A DNA stretch of 64,000 nt. Source: Maricaulis sp. Lineage in GTDB: Bacteria > Pseudomonadota > Alphaproteobacteria > Caulobacterales > Maricaulaceae. The notes beneath the pieces were generated by a model. The model was not told the DNA's origin and made no database searches. It saw only the letters and a list, made by a program, of their open reading frames with translations. The stretch covers positions 1 to 64,000 of the forward strand of contig NZ_JADFAJ010000018.1 in assembly GCF_015665295.1 (NCBI RefSeq). Reading direction: 5' to 3'. Position numbers and translations under genes: made by a program. Positions 47,825 to 56,779 of the stretch are shown here, piece by piece; the stretch's first letter is position 1, and each line of letters begins with the position of its first letter.

Positions 47825-47955
47825 TTGATTCGCTCACTCAGCCAAACCTGCGGAAGGCTATTCCGTGGTTAATATTGTGTAAACCAAGGGTGGAGGCCCA
47901 ATATGTAGTGTTTCCACACCTAATCTCAGGCCGGCACGCAAAGGCGCGAAAACCT

Positions 47956-48023
47956 GAGTCTGAACAAGGCTCTGACTCGGTTAATGCGGGGTAAAATGTG
48001 TGGATAAGTCGGCGTTCCGACTC
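47956..48023. promoter_or_regulatory. podJ upstream region with three GANTC sites and a perfect DnaA box
   Basis: GAGTC 47956, GACTC 47974, GACTC 48019; TGTGGATAA 47999-48007 (complement of TTATCCACA). Confidence 0.6.
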
Positions 48024-49662
48024 AGTTTTCGAGCGGCCGGGGTGACGGGTCCCGATCCGCTTCCGCGTCAGGGTCTGGCCGGGTCTCCGGCGGCTCCGAC
48101 AGGAAGAATCCCGGTGCAAGCGTCTGCAACTGCTCGCTCATTGCCACCGCCTCACGGGCCGGTGGCAGGCTTTGCGAGGCCGGCAGGGCGCGGGCAATGT
48201 CAAACAGCAACCAGGCTGTCTCGACATCGCCCTGGCTCGCGACGAAGCGACCGCCATGCCAGAACGCCATCGGTGCATAGGGATCGTCGATCGCGGCGGC
48301 GGCAAACAGGGCCGGCAGGTTGAGGTCCGCCATGGCATCGGGCTGGGTGGTTCGAAGCGCTGCCAGGGCCTGGGCAGCAAGCAGGTTGGCAGCGCCACCC
48401 TCCAGCCCGTCGCGGTGGAAATGGTCGCGCAAAGCCGAGATGGCCGCGGCCCGATCGCCCTGCATCTGGCTGATGCCGCTCATCAGCGATTCGAAGGTGG
48501 TATTGCCGATGCCCGAAGCCGTGACCTGGCTCATCCGGCTGCAGACCGGCGAGGGCGTGTCGGCGCGGCACGGGCCCTGATGGTGCGAAATCTGGTAGAG
48601 GGCGAGATAGGCGCCGGACGGGTCGGCGCGGCGCTGCGCCGCGTCGGCTGCGGCGAGGAAGTCGGCCTCGACAGGCGCCGCGGACGGGCGGGCGGCGGCA
48701 TCAAGGCCGGCCTGGAGCAGGCGGCGCACGGCGGGATCGTCGATCTGGTAGCTGTCGGCGCGGGCCGGCGGCAGGCCTTCGGGCCAGGGAAAGGCGGCTT
48801 CGTCCGCATGCTCGCTGAGCCGGGTCCAGGTCTCGCGACGTCCGTCAGGGCTGGACGGGCTGAAGACCAGGAAGCTGAATTCGGCCGGAATGCCGCCCTC
48901 ATCAACCAGGGTGGCCAGCGCGTCGGTATGGACCGGGACGGAATGCTGCAGCCAGGCCCGGAACAGCGCGGCCGGACGACCCGCCCCGAACCCGTCATCG
49001 GTGTGGCTGAAGACCGGCGAGCCTTCGGCGTCGCGGCGGACTTCGGTGACGCCGTCCTCGCTGACTGTCGAGACCAGTTCGGCGGCGGCGAGGCGGACGC
49101 CCATGGCGGCCTCGATCCAGAACCGGTCAAAGGCCGTACCGCCCGGACCGGTGATCTGTTCCAGTGTGCCGCCCTCGGTGTAGTAGGCAAAAGTATTCAT
49201 CTGGCGATGGATGTGGGCGACGAAGGGCTCGTTGCGCATGACCGGGCCGTCAAGCGCCGGGACCCGGGTCAGGGTGCGCCGGGTCAGGAAATCCTGGATG
49301 ACCCGCTCGCTCTCGCCGGTCTCGGTGACATAGCCGTCGCCGATCACGATCTCGCGCTGCTCCCTGCCCAGCTCGCTGCCGTCAAGCGCGGTCCGTGTGA
49401 TCTGCCAGCGCGTCCGCAAGACCTGCTCATCCGTGCCGGTGCGCAGGGCGAGATAGGCGTCGCGATCAAGGTGCGGGCCAATGACCATATAGGCCTCTGC
49501 CGAGCGATCGAGTGGCGGCTGGTCCGGCGTCGGATCGGGCGTTCCGGCCGGCTGGGCGAGAATGGAGAAGCCGGGATCAGGTTCTCCCGCCTGCGTCATC
49601 GCGTGAGCAGGCAGGCCGAATAGGGCCAGGGCGAGGGCGGGCAAAACAAGGAAACGCAACAT
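48022..49662 (-). CDS. Secreted hypothetical protein
   Basis: Signal peptide MLRFLVLPALALALFGLPAHA; 546 aa; no domain recognised. Confidence 0.75.
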   Translation of the reverse strand: MLRFLVLPALALALFGLPAHAMTQAGEPDPGFSILAQPAGTPDPTPDQPPLDRSAEAYMVIGPHLDRDAYLALRTGTDEQVLRTRWQITRTALDGSELGREQREIVIGDGYVTETGESERVIQDFLTRRTLTRVPALDGPVMRNEPFVAHIHRQMNTFAYYTEGGTLEQITGPGGTAFDRFWIEAAMGVRLAAAELVSTVSEDGVTEVRRDAEGSPVFSHTDDGFGAGRPAALFRAWLQHSVPVHTDALATLVDEGGIPAEFSFLVFSPSSPDGRRETWTRLSEHADEAAFPWPEGLPPARADSYQIDDPAVRRLLQAGLDAAARPSAAPVEADFLAAADAAQRRADPSGAYLALYQISHHQGPCRADTPSPVCSRMSQVTASGIGNTTFESLMSGISQMQGDRAAAISALRDHFHRDGLEGGAANLLAAQALAALRTTQPDAMADLNLPALFAAAAIDDPYAPMAFWHGGRFVASQGDVETAWLLFDIARALPASQSLPPAREAVAMSEQLQTLAPGFFLSEPPETRPDPDAEADRDPSPRPLEN

Positions 49663-49730
49663 GAGCCGGACTGTGCCGTGTCGGCCGGGACAAGGAAAGG
49701 GGGCAAAGGCGGTGTGGGGGCTGGGCGGAG

Positions 49731-49881
49731 ACTTTCCTCCCCACGTCGTGGGGAGGTGGATCGCCCGGCAGGGCGAGACGGAGGGGTCGGCCTAGCCGAT
49801 GGCGGCCCCTCGGCGCTGACGCGCCGCCCCATCGACCCGATGCTGCGCATCGGCCCACATCCCCATGGGATGGGGAAGAAA
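49731..49881. repeat. Gene-less inverted pair of two-hairpin elements (MITE-like), ends ACTTTC...GAAAGT
   Basis: CCTCCCCAC-GTC-GTGGGGAGG, TCGCCC-GGCA-GGGCGA, CGATGC-tgc-GCATCG, CCCCAT-ggg-ATGGGG; opposite orientations. Confidence 0.6.
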
Positions 49882-49933
49882 GTGATCGCGTGCCCGGCCG
49901 GCGTGAGGGGCAATCGTCCGATTGTCACATATT

Positions 49934-49953
49934 TGACGTTGACGTTCGCGTCA
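49934..49953. promoter_or_regulatory. MerR-type operator candidate
   Basis: TGACG-N10-CGTCA upstream of the MerR gene. Confidence 0.4.
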
Positions 49954-49975
49954 CTTCGTGAACACCATTCACCCC

Positions 49976-50458
49976 ATGATCAAGCCTGTCGCTCCCGATA
50001 GTGAATTCACCATTCGCGAACTCGCCCGTGAGTTCGACATCACGCCGCGCACCCTGCGCTTTTACGAGCAGAAGGGGATGATCCATCCCCTGCGTCGCGG
50101 CGCCGCCCGGGTCTATTCCGCCGAGGACCGGGCCCGGATCGAGCTGATCCTGCGTGGCAAGCGGGTCGGTTTCGCGCTCGACGAGATCAAGGAAATTCTC
50201 GACCTGCAGGCGATTGACCGGGGCGGCCGTGAACGGCTCGAGCCGGCGATCAAGCGGTTCGAGCACCGCATCACCGTGCTGCAGCAGCAGCGCGAGGATG
50301 TGGCGCGCGCCCTGGCCGAGCTCGAGGCCGGGCTCGACTGGATGCGCGAGCGTCTGGAAGACCGCACCCCGCCGGACGATGTCCGCCGCCGCGCCCGCGC
50401 CTTCGAGGCCCTGGCCAATGCCCATCTGGAAGACTGGAGCGGCCTGTCACCGGGCTGA
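49976..50458 (+). CDS. MerR-family regulator of beta-oxidation operon
   Basis: FTIRELAREFDITPRTLRFYEQKGMIHPLRRGAARVYSAEDRARIELILRGKRVGFALDEIKEIL. GTG at 49958 also possible. Confidence 0.9.
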   Translation: MIKPVAPDSEFTIRELAREFDITPRTLRFYEQKGMIHPLRRGAARVYSAEDRARIELILRGKRVGFALDEIKEILDLQAIDRGGRERLEPAIKRFEHRITVLQQQREDVARALAELEAGLDWMRERLEDRTPPDDVRRRARAFEALANAHLEDWSGLSPG

Positions 50459-50528
50459 CCCGGTGACGCCGCCCTGACCGCAACACCCGCAATTACAACA
50501 ATTCACACCCGCTCCCCGGAGACCCATC

Positions 50529-52319
50529 ATGACCACACCGTATCGCGCCCCGGTTCGTGACCAGCGTTTTGTCCTGCATGACGTGCTCAACATTGCCCAG
50601 TATGGCGATCTGCCCGGTTTCGCCGATGCCGATGCCGACACGGTAGATGCCATCCTCGAGGAAGGCGCGAAATTCTGTGAGGGCGTGCTGGCCCCGATCT
50701 CCAAGATCGGTGATGAGGAAGGCTGTACGCGGGACGCGGACGGCAATGTCAAGACGCCGACCGGCTGGAAGGACGCGTTCAAGCAGATGGCCGAAGGTGG
50801 CTGGACGGCGCTGTCGTCCGATCCGGAATATGGCGGCCAGGGCCTGCCGCATGTTCTCAACCTCGCCTTCAACGAGATGGTCTCCTCGGCCAATATGGCG
50901 TTTGGCATGTATCCGGGCCTGACCCTGGGCGCCGCCGCCGCGCTGGCGACCGGCGGCTCGGACGAGCAGAAGGCGCTCTACCTGCCCAAGATGATTTCCT
51001 GCCAGTGGGGCGGGACGATGAATCTGACCGAGCCGCATTGCGGCACCGATCTGGGTCTTCTGCGCACCAAGGCCGTGCCGCAGGCGGACGGCTCCTACAA
51101 GATCACCGGCCAGAAGATCTGGATCTCCTCCGGCGAACACGACATGGCCGAGAATATCATCCACCTCGTCCTGGCGCGCATCGAAGGCGCGCCGGACGGC
51201 GTGAAGGGCATCTCGCTCTTCGTCGTGCCCAAGCACATTCCCGATGCCGATGGCAATCCGGGGGAGCGCAATTCGCTCAAATGCGGCGGCCTGGAACACA
51301 AGATGGGCATTCACGGCAATGCCACCTGCGTCATGGATTATGACGAGGCGACCGGCTGGCTGGTCGGCGAAGAGAACAAGGGCCTCAAGATCATGTTCAT
51401 CATGATGAATGAGGCCCGCCTGGGCGTTGGCCTGCAGGGCTATGCCCTGGCCGAGGCCGCCTATCAGCAATCGCTCGGCTTTGCCAAAGACCGTCTCCAG
51501 GGCCGCTCCCTGACCGGACCAAAGAACCAGGACGGCCCGGCCGATCCGATCATCGTGCACCCGGATGTGCGCCGCATGCTGATGGACCAGAAGTCCTTCG
51601 TCGAAGCGGCCCGCTGCTTTGCCCTGTGGACCGCCCTTCAGGGTGATCTCGAGGAGAAGGCCTCCGATCCGACCATGCGCGAGAAGGCCGGCGACTACAT
51701 GGCGCTGCTGACCCCGATCGTGAAGGGTTATCTGACCGGAAAGGGCTATGACATGGTCTCCTCCGGCCTGCAGATCCATGGCGGGTCCGGCTTCACCGAG
51801 GAGTGGGGCGCATCCCAGCTCCTGCGCGATGCCCGCATCACCCTGATCTATGAAGGCACCAACGGCATCCAGGCGCTCGACCTCGTGGGCCGCAAGCTGG
51901 CGATGAACGGCATGCGCCCGATCACCAGCTTCTTTGCCGAGCTCGATGCGTTCGTGGCCGAGGGCGGCAATGACCAGACCCAGCCCTTCGTGAACGCGGT
52001 GGCCGAGACCAAGGCCAGGCTCAAGCAGGCCACCGACTGGCTGATGAATAACGCGCTGAAGAATTTCGACCATGCCGGCGCCGGCAGCCACGACTATCTC
52101 AGCCTCTTCGGCCTGGCCTGCCTCACTTATATGTGGGCCAAGATGGCCAAGGTCGCCTCGGCCAAGATCGCCGCTGGCGAGACCGATCCGATCTATGCCA
52201 ACAAGCTGAAGACCGGCCAGTATTTCCTCGACCGCTGGGTCCCGGAAGCGGCCATGCACCTGGCCAAGGTCGAGGCCGGTGCCGACTCGATGATGGCGCT
52301 GGAAGCCGACGCCTTCTAG
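50529..52319 (+). CDS. Acyl-CoA dehydrogenase with C-terminal extension (~596 aa class)
   Basis: MNLTEPHCGTDLGLLRTKAV, ITGQKIWISSGEHD, GGSGFTEEWGASQLLRDARITLIYEGTNGIQALDLVGRKL. Confidence 0.95.
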   Translation: MTTPYRAPVRDQRFVLHDVLNIAQYGDLPGFADADADTVDAILEEGAKFCEGVLAPISKIGDEEGCTRDADGNVKTPTGWKDAFKQMAEGGWTALSSDPEYGGQGLPHVLNLAFNEMVSSANMAFGMYPGLTLGAAAALATGGSDEQKALYLPKMISCQWGGTMNLTEPHCGTDLGLLRTKAVPQADGSYKITGQKIWISSGEHDMAENIIHLVLARIEGAPDGVKGISLFVVPKHIPDADGNPGERNSLKCGGLEHKMGIHGNATCVMDYDEATGWLVGEENKGLKIMFIMMNEARLGVGLQGYALAEAAYQQSLGFAKDRLQGRSLTGPKNQDGPADPIIVHPDVRRMLMDQKSFVEAARCFALWTALQGDLEEKASDPTMREKAGDYMALLTPIVKGYLTGKGYDMVSSGLQIHGGSGFTEEWGASQLLRDARITLIYEGTNGIQALDLVGRKLAMNGMRPITSFFAELDAFVAEGGNDQTQPFVNAVAETKARLKQATDWLMNNALKNFDHAGAGSHDYLSLFGLACLTYMWAKMAKVASAKIAAGETDPIYANKLKTGQYFLDRWVPEAAMHLAKVEAGADSMMALEADAF

Positions 52320-52454
52320 GCGCAGACTGACGAGAAATCGGCGGGACCGGTCCGGCAAGAGAGACCGGCCCGCCACACCATTCCGGTTGATAAGGGGCGA
52401 GGATCGACACGTGGTCCGGCCCGTCACACAAGAACCGTCTGGGGAGGACGTTTC

Positions 52455-53621
52455 ATGTTTCAGGATCCACTCAATATACCCCGTCCGGCCTTTCTCGAAC
52501 GCGAGGATGTCCGGATGTTCGAGGACACCGTCCGCGCCTTCATGGCCAAGGAATGCGTGCCCAATGCCGAACGCTGGGAAGCGCAGGGCATGGTCGATCG
52601 CGAGATCTGGACCAAGGCCGGCGAGGCGGGGATATTGTGCCCGTCCGTGCCCGAGGAATATGGCGGAGCCGGCGGTGATTGGGGCCATGAATACGTCTTC
52701 CACACCGCAGGCGCCGAAATCGGCGCCGCCGGCTGGGGTGTCGGCCTGCACAATTCCATCATCGCGCCCTATGTCACCCATTACGGCTCGGAAGAGCAGA
52801 AGAAGTCCGTCCTGCCGCGGATGATTTCCGGCGAGCTGATCGGCGCCATCGCCATGTCCGAACCGGGCACGGGCTCGGACCTGCAGAGCGTCAAGACGAC
52901 GGCGATCAAGGACGGCAATGGCTATCGCATCAATGGCCAGAAAACCTTCATCACCAATGGCGGCTCGGCCAATTTCATCATCGTCGTCGCCAAGACGGAT
53001 CCGTCCAAGGGCTTTGACGGCGTCTCCCTCTTGATGGTCGAGACCGACAAGGTCGAGGGCTTCCGTCGCGGGCGCCTGCTCGACAAGGTCGGCATGAAGG
53101 CCCAGGACACGGCCGAGCTCTTCTTCGAGGATGTCTGGGTGCCGGCCGATGCGCTCTTGGGTCAGGAAGAGGGCCAGGGCTTCATCCAGCTGATGCAGCA
53201 ATTGCCCCAGGAACGCCTGCAGATCGCCGTCCAGGGCGTCGGCGCCATGAAACGCGCCCTCTTCGAGACGATCAACTACACCAAGGAGCGCGAGGCGTTT
53301 GGCCGTCCGATCCTGAAATTCCAGAACACCCAGTTCAAGCTCGCCGAGTGCAAGACCAAGGCGACCCTGGCCGAGGTCTTCACCCATCACTGCTCGGAAC
53401 GCCTGATGAAGGGCGAACTCGACGCCGCCACCGCCTCGATGGCCAAATACTGGGTCTCCGAAGCCCAGAATGAAGTCATGGACGAATGCGTCCAGCTGCA
53501 TGGCGGCTATGGCTATATGCGCGAATACCCCATTGCGAAAATGTGGACCGACAGCCGCGTCCAGCGCATCTATGGCGGGACGAACGAGATCATGAAGCTG
53601 CTGATCGCGAGGACGCTGTAG
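52455..53621 (+). CDS. Acyl-CoA dehydrogenase
   Basis: IAMSEPGTGSDLQSVKTTA, INGQKTFITNG, LHGGYGYMREYPIAKMWTDSRVQRIYGGTNEIMKLLIAR. Confidence 0.96.
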   Translation: MFQDPLNIPRPAFLEREDVRMFEDTVRAFMAKECVPNAERWEAQGMVDREIWTKAGEAGILCPSVPEEYGGAGGDWGHEYVFHTAGAEIGAAGWGVGLHNSIIAPYVTHYGSEEQKKSVLPRMISGELIGAIAMSEPGTGSDLQSVKTTAIKDGNGYRINGQKTFITNGGSANFIIVVAKTDPSKGFDGVSLLMVETDKVEGFRRGRLLDKVGMKAQDTAELFFEDVWVPADALLGQEEGQGFIQLMQQLPQERLQIAVQGVGAMKRALFETINYTKEREAFGRPILKFQNTQFKLAECKTKATLAEVFTHHCSERLMKGELDAATASMAKYWVSEAQNEVMDECVQLHGGYGYMREYPIAKMWTDSRVQRIYGGTNEIMKLLIARTL

Positions 53622-53624
53622 GGA

Positions 53625-54110
53625 ATGACCGCCGCGCGCGACAACTCCACCCGTTCCCTCCTCATCGCCGCGATCGCTGGCGGTGCGGGCGCCTATGCGG
53701 CCGGCGTTTCCGCGTCGATGATTTGGTTGAGTGTGGAGTTGGCGTCGGGGTTTTTCCCCTTTCACCCGCTCAGCGGGGGATTGGTGATCGGGCTTGTCGC
53801 GGCGACCTGTTTTGCCATTTGGCTTGGCTGGTTCTTGCGCGAATGGCGGCTCGCTCTCTGGGCGGCGGCTGGCCATGTCGCCATGCAGTTCGGCCCCTGG
53901 CTCCTGTCGTCGCTGGTTTATGCCGTGCTGGGCGGTGCCGATCCGCTCGCCCATGCCAGTTTGGGCGATGGATTGCCGTGGCCGCTGATCGGGTTCACCG
54001 TGGTGGTTTGTGCGGGCTTTCCGCTGGGCGTCTGGATCAGGTCCGGCGGGCCAAGCGTGGCCTTTGATGCTGTGCGTGCGTCACGCAAATGGCCGGGAGG
54101 TCGCTCATGA
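53625..54110 (+). CDS. Hypothetical membrane protein
   Basis: 161 aa, about four TM segments. Confidence 0.6.
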   Translation: MTAARDNSTRSLLIAAIAGGAGAYAAGVSASMIWLSVELASGFFPFHPLSGGLVIGLVAATCFAIWLGWFLREWRLALWAAAGHVAMQFGPWLLSSLVYAVLGGADPLAHASLGDGLPWPLIGFTVVVCAGFPLGVWIRSGGPSVAFDAVRASRKWPGGRS

Positions 54111-54147
54111 CTGACATCCGCCGCTTCGTTTCCGGGGTGCCCGCCTG

Positions 54148-54753
54148 ATGTACACGCCCACACATTTCCGGATGGAAGACGAGAGCGAGATGCGGGCGGT
54201 GATGCGTTCGTATGATTTCGGTCTGCTGCTGATTCCGGGCGAGCCTGATCTGGCGGCCACGCATATCCCTTTCAAGCTGGCCGATGAGCGCCTGGTCCTG
54301 ATCGGTCATGTCGCCATGGCCAATCCGGCCGCCGGGGCGATCAAGGCGGGCAGGGAGGCGATGGTCGTCTTCACCGGTCCGCACGCCTATATCTCGCCGA
54401 CCTGGTATTCGCGGCCGCACGAGAATGTGCCGACCTGGAATTATGTCGCCGTGCACGCCTTTGGTACGCTGGTGCCGCTCGAGGGTGTCGAGGCCGAGCG
54501 GGCGCTTTCGTCGCAGATTGCGGACTTTGAAAGCGAGTGGCGCATTACCCAATTGGAAGAAAAGCGCCGCGCCATGCTGGAGCTGGCCATCCAGCCCTTC
54601 GAGTTCGAGATTGACCGCCTGGAGGGCAAGGCCAAGCTCTCCCAGAACAAGCCATTGGAGGAGCGTCTGCGCATCGCCCACGCCCTCAATGAACGCGGCG
54701 AACACGCCGTCGCCTACCACATGATCGAGGACGAGGCGGAAGAGGATGATTGA
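54148..54753 (+). CDS. PaiB-like FMN-binding protein
   Basis: MYTPTHFRMED...VVFTGPHAYISPTWYSRPHENVPTWNYVAVHAFG. Confidence 0.92.
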   Translation: MYTPTHFRMEDESEMRAVMRSYDFGLLLIPGEPDLAATHIPFKLADERLVLIGHVAMANPAAGAIKAGREAMVVFTGPHAYISPTWYSRPHENVPTWNYVAVHAFGTLVPLEGVEAERALSSQIADFESEWRITQLEEKRRAMLELAIQPFEFEIDRLEGKAKLSQNKPLEERLRIAHALNERGEHAVAYHMIEDEAEEDD

Positions 54754-54777
54754 TCTGGTCTATCCCCAGGCCCGGCC

Positions 54778-54805
54778 TTTCTGCCCCCGCTTGCGGGGGA
54801 AGTGG
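54778..54805 (+). repeat. Left arm of 28-bp perfect inverted repeat flanking DUF559 gene
   Basis: TTTCTGCCCCCGCTTGCGGGGGAAGTGG. Confidence 0.95.
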
Positions 54806-54874
54806 TTGAGCGTCAGCGAAACCGAAGGGGGCCGGCGGCGGGCACGCCGACGGTCGGTGCAGCTGCGCCAATCC

Positions 54875-55321
54875 ATGACCGATGCCGAGCTCATCCTCTT
54901 GTCACGTCTGCGCAAGCGTCAAATCGAGGGGCAGCATTTCCGTCGTCAGCATCCGGTCGGCCCCTACATCACGGATTTCGCCTGCGTGGCTCTCAAACTC
55001 ATCGTCGAGGTTGATGGAGACACGCATGGCAGCGACCGAGAAATCGCCCACGACACACGCCGGACCGCCTATCTCGAGCGCCAGGGCTGGACGGTGCTGC
55101 GGTGCTATAATGTCGACGTCTATCGCAATCTCGATGGCGTCATCACGCAAATCGGGGAGGCCGTGCATGAATTGGGTCAGCGCTCAATGACTGACACGCC
55201 GCTGCGCGGCGCCCCCTTCGACCCTCCGTCGCCAAGGCGCCGAAGGGCCACTTCCCCCGCAAGCGGGGGCAGAAATACCCAGTCGATAAAGGGAACCACC
55301 CCGCCAAGGGAAAGGAAGTGA
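54875..55321 (+). CDS. DUF559 endonuclease-like protein (ORF open from 54746, reading through both repeat arms)
   Basis: [92 protein letters not shown]-(D/E)xK-like ITDF...IVEVDG. Confidence 0.88.
   Translation: MTDAELILLSRLRKRQIEGQHFRRQHPVGPYITDFACVALKLIVEVDGDTHGSDREIAHDTRRTAYLERQGWTVLRCYNVDVYRNLDGVITQIGEAVHELGQRSMTDTPLRGAPFDPPSPRRRRATSPASGGRNTQSIKGTTPPRERK
55248..55275 (-). repeat. Right arm of 28-bp perfect inverted repeat
   Basis: CCACTTCCCCCGCAAGCGGGGGCAGAAA, exact reverse complement of 54778-54805. Confidence 0.95.
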
Positions 55322-55323
55322 CC

Positions 55324-56529
55324 ATGACAGAAGCTTATATCTTCGACGCCACGCGCACGCCGCGCGGCAAGAAAAAGAACGGGGCGCTCAACGAGATCAC
55401 CGCGCTGCAGCTGGCCACCCAGCAGCTCGCCGCGATCCGTGACCGCAATAATCTCGACACTTCGCTCGTCGATGACGTGATCATGGGGGTCGTCTCGCCG
55501 GTCGGTGAGCAGGGCGCCAATATCGCGCGCTCGGCCGTGATCAATGCCAATTATGCCGAGACCACGGGCGGCTACCAGCTCAACCGTTTCTGCGCCTCGG
55601 GCCTGGAAGCGGTGAATGTCGCGGCCGCCAAGGTGATGTCCGGCGAGGCCGATTTTGCCATTGGCGGCGGCGTGGAAGCCATGTCGCGCGTGCCGATGGG
55701 CTCGGATGGCGGCGCCATGGGCGTCGACCCGGAGATTTCCTTCGACCATTACATCGTGCCGCAGGGCGTCTCGGCCGACCTCATTGCCACCAAGTACGGC
55801 TTCAGCCGCGACGATGTCGACGCCTATGCCGTGGAAAGCCAGAAGCGCGCCGCCCAGGCCTGGGCCGAGGGGCGTTTCGCCAAGTCGGTTGTCGCCGTGA
55901 AGGACCAGCTGGGCACCACCATTCTCGACCATGACGAGCATATGCGTCCGGGCACCGACATGCAGGGCCTCGGCTCGCTGAAATCGGCCTTCAAGGACAT
56001 GTCCGACTTCGTCGGCTTCGAGGCCGTCGCCACCCAGCGCTACCCCGAGATCGAATATCTCAACTGGGTCCACACGGGCGGTAATTCCTCGGGCATCGTC
56101 GACGGTTCGGCCATGGTCCTGGTCGGCTCGAAAGAGGCGGGCGAGCGCGCCGGTCTCAAGCCGCGGGCGCGGATCCGTTCGATGGCCTCGATCGGGTCGG
56201 AGCCGACCATCATGCTGACCGGCCCGGTTCCGGTGACCGCCAAGGCGCTCAAAAAGGCCGGCATGGAAGCGGGCGATATCGACCTGTGGGAGCTCAACGA
56301 GGCCTTTGCTGCCGTCGTACTGCGCCTGATGCAGGCCTATGACATCGACCATTCCAAGATGAATGTGAATGGCGGCGCCATCGCCATGGGTCACCCGCTG
56401 GGCGCCACCGGCGCGATGATCCTGGGCACCGTCCTCGACGAGCTGGAGCGCACGGGCAAGCAAACCGCCCTGACCACGCTCTGCGTCGGCGGCGGCATGG
56501 GCACGGCCACCATCATCGAGCGGGTCTAG
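55324..56529 (+). CDS. Acetyl-CoA C-acyltransferase (thiolase)
   Basis: [76 protein letters not shown]. Confidence 0.96.
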   Translation: MTEAYIFDATRTPRGKKKNGALNEITALQLATQQLAAIRDRNNLDTSLVDDVIMGVVSPVGEQGANIARSAVINANYAETTGGYQLNRFCASGLEAVNVAAAKVMSGEADFAIGGGVEAMSRVPMGSDGGAMGVDPEISFDHYIVPQGVSADLIATKYGFSRDDVDAYAVESQKRAAQAWAEGRFAKSVVAVKDQLGTTILDHDEHMRPGTDMQGLGSLKSAFKDMSDFVGFEAVATQRYPEIEYLNWVHTGGNSSGIVDGSAMVLVGSKEAGERAGLKPRARIRSMASIGSEPTIMLTGPVPVTAKALKKAGMEAGDIDLWELNEAFAAVVLRLMQAYDIDHSKMNVNGGAIAMGHPLGATGAMILGTVLDELERTGKQTALTTLCVGGGMGTATIIERV

Positions 56530-56533
56530 GTCC

Positions 56534-56779
56534 ATGTACTGGCGCCGAATTCAGGAAATCAGCTTTGGCAAACTGGCCGTCATGCCCGTCATCGCCGGGC
56601 TGGTTGGTTATACGATGGGCTTCATCCTGTCGCGTGATGCGGGAGAGGCTCTCATCTGGAGCCTGCCCGTATTCCTGGGTTTTGCGCTGGGCTGCGCCCT
56701 GATCTCACTCATCAAAGTCTTTCGAACCAGAAACGGAGCCGGAACCCGAGTTTCGGCCGACCTGGAGAAATCACAATGA
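56534..56779 (+). CDS. Small membrane protein within beta-oxidation operon
   Basis: 81 aa, two TM segments; ATGA overlap with next gene. Confidence 0.6.
   Translation: MYWRRIQEISFGKLAVMPVIAGLVGYTMGFILSRDAGEALIWSLPVFLGFALGCALISLIKVFRTRNGAGTRVSADLEKSQ

Noticed and set aside
50493-53954. 1153-aa minus-strand ORF
   Set aside because: Antisense to two clear acyl-CoA dehydrogenase genes; composition is the usual shadow of high-GC codon bias.
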